DNA of 64,000 nt from Verrucomicrobiaceae bacterium (GTDB taxonomy: Bacteria; Verrucomicrobiota; Verrucomicrobiia; Verrucomicrobiales; Akkermansiaceae). Within the stretch, counting starts at the first letter, position 1, and each line of letters begins with the position of its first letter. Below, piece by piece: positions 53,188-60,394 of this stretch. The stretch lies in NCBI GenBank assembly GCA_027491155.1, contig JAIXWR010000005.1, positions 39,723 to 103,722 of the forward strand. The letters are read 5' to 3'. The position numbers were made by a program, and so were the translations under genes. A model generated the notes under the pieces. It saw nothing but the letters and a program-made list of their open reading frames with translations. It was not told the origin of the DNA and did not search any database.

Positions 53188-54643
53188 CCTGATCACCTGG
53201 AACATGGCGGCCGCGGGCAAGGATCCGGTGCGCGCGCTCACCGGGCTGCTCCACCGCTTCCCGGAGCACGACATGTCGCGCTCCCAGTTGGCAGCATCGC
53301 TCCTCCTCTCGATGTGGCAGCTTGGAGGACCGACTTTCTCCCCCACCCCGCCCTCCTTCCTGCTGGTCGACGCCAACGGGGAGAAGGACGCCGTGTGGCA
53401 GGCGCTTGCTGGGATGCTCAAGTCGCCGCTGGCACCGATCGAGGCGGCACCCGCCAAGTCCCTGCCGTCCGATCCCAACAACCTGTTCCGGGGAAAACCC
53501 GAACTGAGCCGCAGGACCATGCTGGCCGCGATTGCCACGCGCGAGAAGCTGGTGAGGCAGGGCTACCCGCCCGACGTGATCCACATGCAGTTGAAGAAGT
53601 GGCGGGAACAATGGCACCAGTGCAAGCCGGAGGCCTTCCCGGCGACGGAGATCAACCACTACTCCAAGGCCCACGACCCGGATTTCGGATGGGTCACCCA
53701 CGCCGACGATCACATCTCCCTTTTGGTCTGCGGTCCGAAGAGCGAAGCCGAACTCCGTCGCGATCTGCTGGACGAGCAATCGAAGCTTCACCTTCCCCAG
53801 GGCGTCCGCGACGACCTCAGCCGCTGGGACAAGAAGCTCGCGCTGATGGGAAGGATCACCGTCAAGAGCTGGGACACGTCCCTGGCAGACGGCTTGCTCG
53901 GCGGCCCCTTGCCCGTCGTATTCCTCCCCCACCTGTCTCCACCGCCCCCTGATGCCGGGCCGCACCCGGATGCCGGCCTCCTGGCCTCCATGGTGAGCTA
54001 CTTCACCCGGCACCAGCGCAACCACTGCCCGCCCGCGAGGGCTGACCTCCACCTCATGCCGATGGATGGAGAACCCGCGATCTACGCCGACCTGATCCTG
54101 AGAGCGTCGGCCGGGCTCCCCGGCGACCGCAGCTTCGGCCTCCAGCTTCTTATCCGCGAGCTTCAACTGGTGGTCTTTCGACTGTGCCTATGGCTTCTGC
54201 CAGCCGAACAGAAATCCGGCGCCAGCCAGGCTGAAGCTTTGCATCACCTGAGTCGCGACCTCTACGTCACCGCCCTCCGTGGCATTGCCTACGGGGTGGC
54301 GGCGCTGGGCTTCCACGGCCGTGGCATCGGCCTCGGCACCGACAGGACGGCAGCCATTCAAGTTCTTACCCACTTGAGGACCGCAGGCCCATGCAGCCGG
54401 CGCGACCTCCAGCGCAAGCTCTACAAGCTGGATAAGATGGAACGGGACCGCCTGCTGTCCCGGCTGGTGGCGGCATCTTTGGTTTCAACCGCGGGTAGGG
54501 ACGTGGAAGCGGTTCCCCTCGGCGACTATCTGATGGGGATCCCCGGCAGGCTGCGATTCCCCCTTCCGACACTCGCCACCACCCCCGCCTACATGGCCGG
54601 AATGAAGGACGGCGGGGCCTCCCAGGCAGGCGCGATGAAGTGA
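53177..54643 (+). CDS. Unknown 488-aa protein, possible paralogue of the preceding gene
   Basis: It starts inside the end of the previous gene (MSANLITWNMAAAGKD). The N-terminus has RSQLAASLLLSMWQLGG then SFLLVDANGEKDAVWQAL, where an ATP-binding loop would be expected in DUF3987-like proteins but is degenerate. The C-terminus (VLTHLRTAGPCSRRDLQRKL then LLSRLVAASLVSTAGRD) is a winged-helix-like region comparable with that of its neighbour. A middle segment (HPDAGLLASMVSYFTRHQRNH) is helical. The tight overlap suggests the two proteins act together, perhaps at the origin. No family is established. Confidence 0.65.
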   Translation: MSANLITWNMAAAGKDPVRALTGLLHRFPEHDMSRSQLAASLLLSMWQLGGPTFSPTPPSFLLVDANGEKDAVWQALAGMLKSPLAPIEAAPAKSLPSDPNNLFRGKPELSRRTMLAAIATREKLVRQGYPPDVIHMQLKKWREQWHQCKPEAFPATEINHYSKAHDPDFGWVTHADDHISLLVCGPKSEAELRRDLLDEQSKLHLPQGVRDDLSRWDKKLALMGRITVKSWDTSLADGLLGGPLPVVFLPHLSPPPPDAGPHPDAGLLASMVSYFTRHQRNHCPPARADLHLMPMDGEPAIYADLILRASAGLPGDRSFGLQLLIRELQLVVFRLCLWLLPAEQKSGASQAEALHHLSRDLYVTALRGIAYGVAALGFHGRGIGLGTDRTAAIQVLTHLRTAGPCSRRDLQRKLYKLDKMERDRLLSRLVAASLVSTAGRDVEAVPLGDYLMGIPGRLRFPLPTLATTPAYMAGMKDGGASQAGAMK

Positions 54644-55013
54644 TGGCCCGAGTCCGGGGGATACCCGCGGGCGAGCGTAGCTCGCGCACGCGGGAGTCTC
54701 CCCACCGCGAAGCTCGCTACCCACCCTTCACGCCGCGACTGATGCGACAGCGGTCCCGGGAAACAATCCCATTACAACCCGATTTGACTCCGATGATTGT
54801 CGCGACTGTCAAGAGAAGCGCCCCACTCCACGGCGACCAACACCGCAGGAGCAAAAAAATGGCACTGCGCCCACTGCATCCAAGCTGCACCGCTTGCATC
54901 GTGACACCCGGCACACCGCTGCGCGTCACCGGAAACCAGAGTGGAGTGTCCCCCCTCAAGCGCAATTCCCGGCCCCGGAGTGTCATTAGAAGTTGAAACA
55001 CCCCCACATTTCC
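54644..55013 (+). other. 370-bp intergenic region with RNA-like hairpins
   Basis: Directly after the stop a double hairpin is possible: CCCGCG with CGCGGG around CGAGC-GTA-GCTCG, and a second GCGAAGCTCGC copy follows. The rest contains repeated GGAGTGTC/CCACTCC motifs and no convincing gene; the 118-codon frame in the ORF track is rich in Arg/Pro and looks spurious. It could hold an origin, a small RNA or the promoter of the downstream operon. Confidence 0.4.
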
Positions 55014-55211
55014 ATGCCCCGCGACCTATACTCCCCGAAATTGTCAAACGACGTGGTCCGCGCCCTCTACCGGGAAGGACAACGTCGCCGACAGCCCATG
55101 ACGCGCGTCGCCGATGACCTGCTCCGGCAGGCTCTCGCCGCCGCCGACAACGACCGTCCCGTGCTCCGCCTCTGCGAAGAGGAACCGGTGCGCGACCGTC
55201 AGGTCGCCTGA
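55014..55211 (+). CDS. Small ribbon-helix-helix-like DNA-binding protein
   Basis: Protein of 65 aa from the ATG MPRDLYSPKLSNDVVRALY; the ORF track begins at a TTG seven codons upstream. The pattern short strand, helix (NDVVRALYREGQRRRQ), turn, helix (MTRVADDLLRQALAAA) fits the Arc/MetJ/CopG fold used by plasmid copy-number and antitoxin regulators. The C-terminal 15 residues are acidic. It is followed by a strong hairpin, so it is its own transcription unit. It is a good candidate regulator of the cassette. Confidence 0.65.
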   Translation: MPRDLYSPKLSNDVVRALYREGQRRRQPMTRVADDLLRQALAAADNDRPVLRLCEEEPVRDRQVA

Positions 55212-55236
55212 AACATCCCCCACCCCCGTCCGGCGA

Positions 55237-55269
55237 AAGCCCCGGTCCTCCCCATGAGGTCCGGGGCTT
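55237..55269 (+). terminator. Strong hairpin after the RHH-like gene
   Basis: AAGCCCCGG pairs with CCGGGGCTT (9 bp), and an inner CCTC/GAGG stem extends it, separated by one mismatch. It lies 25 bp after the stop. The downstream bases (CGTCGTGTC) are not a T run, so termination efficiency is uncertain. Confidence 0.65.
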
Positions 55270-55324
55270 CGTCGTGTCGGGGATCCACAGTCCCACCCCA
55301 CATCAACCCCAAAACTAATCAGCC

Positions 55325-55852
55325 ATGGCCATCAAACTTGTCGCCAATTACAGCAAGCGCCTGGGCCTCCCGGGCTACTCCAGCCACCAGTTCAGTATCG
55401 AGATCGAGACCGAACTTGTGACCACCGACGACGTGGCCGCCGAGTCGGCCCGCATCTACGAGCTCCTCCAGACCAACGTCGACGAGCAGATCCGCACCAC
55501 CGGATTCGTTCCTCCTACCGGCTACGGTTGTGAGGAAAGCCCGCCGGCACCATCCGCCAATGGGCACACCAACGGTGCGAGCCGTCCCCCGGCAAACACC
55601 GAGTGGAAGTGCACCGCCAAGCAGCGCGAGCTGATTGAGAACCTCGTCGCCGAGCACCACCTCGAAAAGACCGTGGTGGAGAACCTTGCCGTCGAGCGCT
55701 TCGGCAAGGGCGTCCGCCAGCTCAACAAGGTCGAGGCCTCCGGGCTGATCGACGAGTTGCTCGACACCCACGGCGGACAGCAGCGTCCTGCTACCAACGG
55801 CCGGCGCTCCGCCTACGCCGGGGTGAACGGAAACGCGGGAGGTCGCCGATGA
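55325..55852 (+). CDS. Small conserved-looking protein coupled to the Fe-S nuclease
   Basis: Protein of 175 aa. The N-terminal half (about 1-65) starts MAIKLVANYSKRLGLPGYSS and continues HQFSIEIETELVTTDDVAA, a beta-rich pattern seen in proteins next to RecB-like nucleases in related bacteria, from memory. A Pro/Asn-rich linker separates it from a helical C-terminal part (CTAKQRELIENLVAEHHLEK then LNKVEASGLIDELLD). The final residues are basic (GRRSAYAGVNGNAGGRR). The stop overlaps the nuclease start (ATGA), so the two are co-translated and probably form a complex. The exact role is unknown. Confidence 0.7.
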   Translation: MAIKLVANYSKRLGLPGYSSHQFSIEIETELVTTDDVAAESARIYELLQTNVDEQIRTTGFVPPTGYGCEESPPAPSANGHTNGASRPPANTEWKCTAKQRELIENLVAEHHLEKTVVENLAVERFGKGVRQLNKVEASGLIDELLDTHGGQQRPATNGRRSAYAGVNGNAGGRR

Positions 55853-56673
55853 TCGCGCTGGCCACTCCACCGCCGTCCCGGGCTTCAGCACTCCCGGATT
55901 ACATCAGCCCGTCAGCCGCCAAGAGCTACCTGGCCTGCTCCCTGCGCTTCTATTTCGAGCGCGTGTTGCAGATCAAGCAGCCGACGACGGCCGCCCTGCA
56001 CCTCGGCAAGTCCGTCCACGCGGCGCTCCAGGCTTTCCACCTGGCACGCTGGCGAGGGACGGACGACTCGCCCGAGGTGGTCGCCGCAGCCTTCGAGGAC
56101 GCGTTCACCAAGCTCGAACGCGACGAGGGGCCGGTGAAGTGGAAGGACGGCGAACGAGAGAAGTCCCGGCTTGCCGGTCTCCGCGTCGTCGCCGCCTACC
56201 TCGACAGCCCGGAGGCACCAAAGTCGAAACCACGAGCCGTCGAGGTGCCGCTCACCGAGACCATTGCCGGGTTGTGCGTGCCCCTCAGGGGCACCATCGA
56301 CCTGGTGACCGACTTCTTCGCTCCGATCGACTTCAAGTCGGCCGCGGCGAAGCCCGATCCAAAGCATGCGGTGTTCGACCACGAACTCCAGCTCGTCGCC
56401 TACCAGCTTCTGCTGGAGAAGGCCACGGGTGAAAAGCCTCCGTCGCTCGACCTCGTGTTCCTCGTGAAGACCAAGGTGCCGCAGGTCATCCGGGTTTCCT
56501 CGCCGCCTGCCGACCGCAGGCGGAAGGACCGGGTGATCCGCATGATCTACACCGCCGTCATTGGCATGTCGGAGGGACGCTTCCACCCGCAGCCCGGCAT
56601 GACGTGCATGTCGTGCCAGTTCCGCAACGAGTGCCAGAAATGGCCGGCGGTGATGGAACGGAGGGCCGCATGA
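55849..56673 (+). CDS. PD-(D/E)XK nuclease with probable Fe-S cluster (Cas4/AddB-like)
   Basis: Protein of 274 aa of the RecB-nuclease/Cas4 type. The order is YISPSAAKSYLACSLRFYFE with the first cluster Cys, HLGKSVHAALQAFH (motif His), the nuclease core RGTIDLVTDFFAPIDFKS (Asp near 151, D-x-K near 160), the QLVAYQLLL motif (QxxxY) and a C-terminal triple Cys MTCMSCQFRNEC. All catalytic and cluster residues of the family are present. Such enzymes cut or trim DNA ends, often 5'-3'. It is coupled to the upstream 175-aa protein and to the downstream lipoprotein (ATGA overlaps both sides). No Cas genes or CRISPR array are in the window. Confidence 0.9.
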   Translation: MIALATPPPSRASALPDYISPSAAKSYLACSLRFYFERVLQIKQPTTAALHLGKSVHAALQAFHLARWRGTDDSPEVVAAAFEDAFTKLERDEGPVKWKDGEREKSRLAGLRVVAAYLDSPEAPKSKPRAVEVPLTETIAGLCVPLRGTIDLVTDFFAPIDFKSAAAKPDPKHAVFDHELQLVAYQLLLEKATGEKPPSLDLVFLVKTKVPQVIRVSSPPADRRRKDRVIRMIYTAVIGMSEGRFHPQPGMTCMSCQFRNECQKWPAVMERRAA

Positions 56674-56864
56674 GGCCTTCCCTCCTCGCCGCCTGCTTGG
56701 CGCTCCCACTGCTGACCGGCGGGTGCTCGGAGCGCCCGCCGGAGAACCCTACGCCGGTCCCGGTGGCGACGGATCTCGCCCCGGTGGGTGAAGGGATTAA
56801 GACACTGGCCTACGCGCTCCTCGGAGCCTCTGTCGTGTTCACAGTTGGCAGAGTGCTTCGATAA
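56670..56864 (+). CDS. Small lipoprotein with one membrane segment
   Basis: Protein of 64 aa. A lipoprotein signal MRPSLLAACLALPLLTGGC is followed by a Pro-rich stretch (SERPPENPTPVPVATDLAP) and a hydrophobic C-terminal helix (IKTLAYALLGASVVFTVG). The start overlaps the nuclease stop (ATGA). Anchoring at both ends is unusual and suggests a small envelope or spanin-like protein. It is followed by another tiny membrane protein. Function is unknown. Confidence 0.65.
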   Translation: MRPSLLAACLALPLLTGGCSERPPENPTPVPVATDLAPVGEGIKTLAYALLGASVVFTVGRVLR

Positions 56865-56879
56865 CCGCCCACACACACC

Positions 56880-57017
56880 ATGAACCCCCACCCGTACATT
56901 GCGGTATTTGCGGGCATCTCGATCACGGCGCTCTGCCTTCAAATCATCGACGACTTCTGGTTGCCGATGATCTTGGGCGCTGCCGTCGCGGTCCTGATCG
57001 CCCGCATGTCGCGCTAA
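56880..57017 (+). CDS. Tiny two-helix membrane protein (45 aa)
   Basis: It is too short for the ORF track. MNPHPYIAVFAGISITALCLQ begins it, and two hydrophobic segments, YIAVFAGISITALCLQII and LPMILGAAVAVLIARM, are separated by a short acidic turn (DDFW). It starts 15 bp after the lipoprotein gene and ends before a T-tailed terminator, so it is the last gene of the nuclease operon. Coding is supported by position and hydrophobic pattern only. Confidence 0.55.
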   Translation: MNPHPYIAVFAGISITALCLQIIDDFWLPMILGAAVAVLIARMSR

Positions 57018-57041
57018 CCTGATCCGCTACCTCCTACGAAG

Positions 57042-57078
57042 CACCCGCCCGGTCCCGTGACCCGGCGGGTGTTTTGTT
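57042..57078 (+). terminator. Rho-independent terminator of the nuclease operon
   Basis: CACCCGCC pairs with GGCGGGTG, and an inner GGTC/GACC stem continues it. TTTTGTTT follows at once. It lies 25 bp after the tiny membrane protein and 43 bp before the next gene. Confidence 0.88.
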
Positions 57079-57120
57079 TCCCAGTCCCCAACCAATCCCA
57101 ACAACAACCAGCCAAAACAC

Positions 57121-58140
57121 ATGTCCCAGCAAATGTATGACCTCCCCCTCCTTGAAGCCGTCTGCCGTCGCGGTGTCCTCTGCGCCACCTCGGTTAGATA
57201 CTGGCGCGGATGTAAGCGCCTCAACGCCGAAGACCTCGGCCTCGATCCCGCCCACGTCTCCGACCGGCTGATCCAACTCGGTCACAAGCGGCTCATCCCG
57301 CGCGAGGCCTTGTCGGCTTTCTCGTTGATCGAGTCGAGAGCACACGCCCTCGTCGAAAGCGGCAGCTTCCCGTTCCTGGGAGGAATCGCCCGCTTCGTTC
57401 CGAATCCCCGTTTGGCCTCCTTGGTCGACGGCCTCGACAAGCTGCGCGACGAGTTCCGCGACGCCACCCTCGATTTCGTGGCAGGCTACGGCCCGCTGCG
57501 CGACCGGGCGATGGAGGAGTGGCGTGAGGCTGCCCGCCATCTCAACGGCAGCGCAGAGGCCCTGCTGATTACGATCGAGCAGAGCTTTCCCCCGGCCTGC
57601 GACATCGCCAAAAGATTCGCCTTCGAGACCCGGATGTTCCAGGTGGCGGCTCCCGAGAGCCTGCGCCTTGAAGTGTCCGAATCCATCGAGAGCATGGAGA
57701 TCGCCGACCAGCGCCGCCGCGTCGCGGAGGATGCCGGCCGCCGCCTCCAAAGTGATCTGGATTCCTTCATTAGCCAGTCAGTCACCACGCTCCGGGAAGA
57801 GACCGCCCGGCTCGCCTCCGACGTCCTCGCCACCATCGACGGCAGCGAGGGCGGCGTCCACCAGCGCACCCTCAACCGCCTCACGACGTTCATCGACAGC
57901 TTTCGGTCGTTGAATTTCGCCGGCGACCAGCAACTCGAAACCACCCTCGAACACTTCCGCGAGCAACTGCTCACCCGGAGCGCCGAGGAGTACCGCAACG
58001 ACAGCACTGCAATGCAAAGCCTGACCGCCGGCCTCAACCGGCTCCGCGACAACGCGGTGGCGATGGTCCGAACCGAGGGCCGCGACGTGCTCACACGCTT
58101 CGGCCAGATGGGCGGGCGCAAGCTCGCCGTCGCGAGCTGA
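57121..58140 (+). CDS. DUF3150 family protein
   Basis: Protein of 339 aa starting MSQQMYDLPLLEAVCRRGVL. The family pattern is good: an early VRYWRGCKRLNAEDLGLDP, then IQLGHKRLIPREALSAFSLIESRAH, FLGGIARFVPNPRLASLVDGLDKLRDEF and RDRAMEEWREAARHL. The C-terminal half is long helix, probably coiled coil (DAGRRLQSDLDSFISQS). DUF3150 proteins occur on integrative elements next to MoxR-type ATPases and VWA proteins; their activity is unknown. Here the partner ATPase would be the Ycf46-like protein at the end of the cassette. Strong hairpins flank the gene on both sides. Confidence 0.8.
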   Translation: MSQQMYDLPLLEAVCRRGVLCATSVRYWRGCKRLNAEDLGLDPAHVSDRLIQLGHKRLIPREALSAFSLIESRAHALVESGSFPFLGGIARFVPNPRLASLVDGLDKLRDEFRDATLDFVAGYGPLRDRAMEEWREAARHLNGSAEALLITIEQSFPPACDIAKRFAFETRMFQVAAPESLRLEVSESIESMEIADQRRRVAEDAGRRLQSDLDSFISQSVTTLREETARLASDVLATIDGSEGGVHQRTLNRLTTFIDSFRSLNFAGDQQLETTLEHFREQLLTRSAEEYRNDSTAMQSLTAGLNRLRDNAVAMVRTEGRDVLTRFGQMGGRKLAVAS

Positions 58141-58150
58141 ACCCACACGG

Positions 58151-58187
58151 AGTCACCCGGCGGGAGCTTGCTTTCCGCCGGGTGACT
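58151..58187 (+). terminator. Perfect 13-bp hairpin after the DUF3150 gene
   Basis: AGTCACCCGGCGG and CCGCCGGGTGACT form a perfect stem with an 11-nt loop, 10 bp after the stop and 19 bp before the next start. The bases after it (TCCACATCC) are not T-rich. It may terminate transcription or protect mRNA ends. Confidence 0.65.
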
Positions 58188-58206
58188 TCCACATCCTGAC
58201 ATCAAC

Positions 58207-58758
58207 ATGACCCGCCTCGAAAAAGAACAGCAACTCGCCAAAGACGCCGTGCGCCAGGCAGTCGCCTACCTCCGCCGCTGTGGCATCCGGGTTCCGAGGT
58301 TTGTGCTCACCACCGAGTGGAACGCACCCATCGGCGGATCCGCAGTGTACTTCGACGGCCGCGTCTCTCGGCTCAATATAGGCAGGTATCCAACCGCGTT
58401 CCTACGCGACTGGCTGGCCATGCACGAACTCGGCCACGTCCTATGGAATGAGCACCAACCGCTCCGGCGCAAGAAGTTCCGGGAGGCCTTCGGTGCCCCG
58501 GAACCTGAAGGTTACGACACGCTCTACCTCGCCGAGTCTTGGAAGACCGCTGCCACCCACCGGTTGTCCTGGCTCCCGGGCCTTCACCGTCCCCATGGCG
58601 AACCGTCATGGTATGGAGTGCGAGGCGGCGGAGGCGAGCGTTTCTGCGAGTTACTGGGGTTGATGTATGCGAACGAGGATTTCGCAGAGTCGCCCCCGCC
58701 GGATCTCTCCCCGTTGTGGAATGACTGCTGGGAGCACGGCCTCGCCCACATGACCTGA
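58207..58758 (+). CDS. HExxH zincin-like metalloprotease
   Basis: Protein of 183 aa. The zinc site is MHELGHVLWNEH with His73, Glu74 and His77. A third ligand may be Glu in the GERFCELLGLMYANEDF region. No signal peptide or membrane segment is present, so it works in the cytoplasm. The N-terminus (MTRLEKEQQLAKDAVRQAV) is helical. Its place between DUF3150 and DUF1257 genes suggests it processes a cassette protein or partner. The family is not further resolved. Confidence 0.78.
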   Translation: MTRLEKEQQLAKDAVRQAVAYLRRCGIRVPRFVLTTEWNAPIGGSAVYFDGRVSRLNIGRYPTAFLRDWLAMHELGHVLWNEHQPLRRKKFREAFGAPEPEGYDTLYLAESWKTAATHRLSWLPGLHRPHGEPSWYGVRGGGGERFCELLGLMYANEDFAESPPPDLSPLWNDCWEHGLAHMT

Positions 58759-59085
58759 CGGGGCCTCATTCCTCGCACCTCACGCCACACCCGAGCCCGC
58801 CGGACTGACGTCCCGCGGGCTTTCTCGTGCCCTCATCCTGGGCGTCCCCGCTGCTTTCCCGACCAAGCCTGCCATGCATCACCCGACCTGACTGCCTCCG
58901 CCCTGACCCGCCTGCTTTTCCAACCACCATCATCACTCCCACTCGAACGCCTGCTACCACCCTCAAAGCTTCCCCCAGATTCCCCGAACCCCGCGCAAAG
59001 GGCTGCTCCATCAAGGAGCAGCCCTTTGCGCATCCCGCCTTCCCGATCACCAAATCGAACCAACAACCCTATCTACTAGAAAGTC
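58759..59085 (+). other. 327-bp intergenic region with two hairpins and a C/A-rich leader
   Basis: The first hairpin (58794-58821) has AGCCCGC against GCGGGCT, followed by TTCTC. The second (58993-59031) has a perfect 17-bp stem starting GCGCAAAGGGC with loop ATCAA. Between them the sequence is C-rich without gene-like frames. A leader with AACCAACAACCC precedes the DUF1257 start. A promoter for the last operon is expected here. Confidence 0.6.
58993..59031 (+). terminator. Perfect 17-bp hairpin upstream of the DUF1257 gene
   Basis: The stem arms run 58993-59009 and 59015-59031 with no mismatch, and the loop is ATCAA. No T run follows. It is the longest perfect stem seen in the window. Its distance from the zincin stop (about 235 bp) makes simple termination of that gene less likely. 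Confidence 0.6.
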
Positions 59086-59475
59086 ATGAGCCACTTCACC
59101 AGCGTAAAAACAGAGGTCCGCGACCTCGACGCCTTGCTGCAAGCATGCGTCGAACTCGGTCTCAAACTCACACCGCAGTTCCCCTGCCGGGGATACGCCG
59201 GCGTCCACCGCAAGGCCGACTACACCATCGAGCTGCGCGGCCCCTACGACATCGCCGTTGATCCTTCCCTGGAAAAGGACGGCACCTACGCCCTGACCAC
59301 CGACTGGTGGGACGGCCATGTCGCCAAGGAAGTCGGCGTCGGTTACGGCAGGCTCCTCCAAGCCTACGGCATCCACAAGACCTTCCGCGAGGCCCACGCC
59401 CGCGGCCTGCGTGCGACTCGCCGGCTCGAAGCGGACGGGTCCGTGCTGGTCACCCTGGAAGGAGGTGCGCTGTGA
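59086..59475 (+). CDS. DUF1257 (Ycf35-like) protein
   Basis: Protein of 129 aa. The opening MSHFTSVKTEVRDLDALLQAC is the DUF1257 signature also found in the plastid/cyanobacterial protein Ycf35. The middle (YTIELRGPYDIAVD and YALTTDWWDGHVAKEVG) is beta-rich. The C-terminus (GSVLVTLEGGAL) is short. The family's biochemical role is unknown. It is coupled to a DUF2997 gene by a GTGA overlap, an order that recurs in many genomes together with a Ycf46 ATPase, which is present downstream. Confidence 0.88.
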   Translation: MSHFTSVKTEVRDLDALLQACVELGLKLTPQFPCRGYAGVHRKADYTIELRGPYDIAVDPSLEKDGTYALTTDWWDGHVAKEVGVGYGRLLQAYGIHKTFREAHARGLRATRRLEADGSVLVTLEGGAL

Positions 59476-59672
59476 GCCGCCGCATCCTCGTGCGAGTCGC
59501 TCCCGACGGAGCGCTCACCGTTGAAGCGGATGGCTTCCAGGGCAAAGGCTGCGAAGCCGCCACCCGGGCCATCGAGGAAGCCCTCGGCAAACGCACCGAC
59601 CGCACGCTCAAGCCCGAGCACCGCCACGGCGGCGTTTCCGTCCAACAGCAACAACAGCTCGGCGGGTCATGA
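59472..59672 (+). CDS. DUF2997 protein
   Basis: Protein of 66 aa starting at GTG inside the DUF1257 stop (GTGA); the ORF track start is wrong. The pattern RRILVRVAPDGALTVEADGFQGKGCEAATRAIEEALG followed by KPEH fits DUF2997: a short beta sheet and one helix, with the conserved GFxGxxC. The C-terminus is Gln-rich (QQQQQLGGS). Nearly all members lie next to DUF1257 genes. Probably it forms a complex with that protein. Function is unknown. Confidence 0.85.
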   Translation: MSRRILVRVAPDGALTVEADGFQGKGCEAATRAIEEALGKRTDRTLKPEHRHGGVSVQQQQQLGGS

Positions 59673-60103
59673 GAACGACCCTCCGATTCGACGACACCGG
59701 CCGAGTGGAGTGCCTCTTCACTGAAGCGGTCGATCTCCGTGCGCTCGGACGACTCCAGGTCGTCCGGGCCACGGACATCCGCTTCAACGCCTCGACCCAG
59801 CTCTGGGAAGTCCACCACGCCGACAACGACGAGGTGCTCTTCTCGGATCCCTCCCGTGCGGCGTGCCTCGCGTGGGAGCAGGACCACCTGCAACCCGGCA
59901 CGCCCGATCCCCAACTACCAACCCGCACCATCCGACCCACCATGAAAAAAGCAGTCCTCGTCACGCTGGCGCTTGCCGGCCTCCTCGCCGCATGCGGCCC
60001 CAGCAAATCGGAACTCCGCGCCGAACTTCGTGCCATCGACACCGAACTGGTGAGCCTCCGTGTCGCAGCCGAACAACACCGGGCTCAGATGAGCCAGGCC
60101 TAG
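59669..60103 (+). CDS. Small cassette protein whose frame runs into the next lipoprotein
   Basis: ORF of 144 codons beginning MRTTLRFDDTGRVECLFTEA with an ATGA overlap to the DUF2997 stop. The first 75 residues form a coherent small domain (LRALGRLQVVRATDIRFN, then VLFSDPSRAACLAWEQDHL). The frame lacks a stop there and continues through a C/A-rich segment into a lipoprotein signal (MKKAVLV) that looks like an independent start at 59942. Either a stop codon was lost, or a real fusion exists. The small domain resembles proteins that I associate with Ycf46 neighbourhoods. Function is unknown. Confidence 0.6.
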   Translation: MRTTLRFDDTGRVECLFTEAVDLRALGRLQVVRATDIRFNASTQLWEVHHADNDEVLFSDPSRAACLAWEQDHLQPGTPDPQLPTRTIRPTMKKAVLVTLALAGLLAACGPSKSELRAELRAIDTELVSLRVAAEQHRAQMSQA

Positions 60104-60301
60104 TTCGACGCCTTCATCGGCTCCTTTGCGGCCGGCTACGGTGCCGTGTCCGGCGACTACGGCTTGGCCGGTGACGGTGTCGGCACGGCCATCGACGCCA
60201 CGAACCAGGCCAATGCCGCCAGCTACTCGCTGAACCAGATCAAGCAGCGCCACGACCAGCTCGCCAAGAGGCGCGCGGAGATCGTCGGCAAACTCGACTA
60301 A
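59942..60301 (+). pseudogene. Lipoprotein gene interrupted by an in-frame amber codon
   Basis: From ATG 59942 the protein opens with the lipoprotein signal MKKAVLVTLALAGLLAAC and a charged helix (KSELRAELRAIDTELVSLR). TAG at 60101-60103 stops it after 53 residues. The same frame then continues for 65 codons with normal codon bias (FDAFIGSFAAGYGAVSGD ... QLAKRRAEIVGKLD) to TAA. A glycine-rich middle and a helical end suggest the original 119-aa lipoprotein. A CAG to TAG change would explain it. A functional readthrough is possible but unproven. Confidence 0.75.
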
Positions 60302-60316
60302 TGCGACGCATGTCCC

Positions 60317-60355
60317 TGACCCCGGTCTCCCCACGGAGGCCGGGGTCATTGTTTT
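60317..60355 (+). terminator. Rho-independent terminator before the AAA+ gene
   Basis: TGACCCCGG pairs with CCGGGGTCA, and an inner CTCC/GGAG stem continues it across a wobble pair. TTGTTTTT follows. It lies 16 bp after the lipoprotein TAA and 40 bp before the AAA+ start. Confidence 0.88.
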
Positions 60356-60394
60356 TCCAGCAAGCCCATCAAACCAACAACAACTCCGATCCCC

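Noticed and set aside
54640-54996. 118-aa plus-strand ORF
   Set aside because: Arg/Pro/Ser-rich without secondary-structure pattern, overlapping the previous stop and hairpins; no family resemblance.
58759-59085. CRISPR array
   Set aside because: The palindromic hairpins are single copies of different sequence without regularly spaced direct repeats; the Cas4-like nuclease has no cas neighbours.
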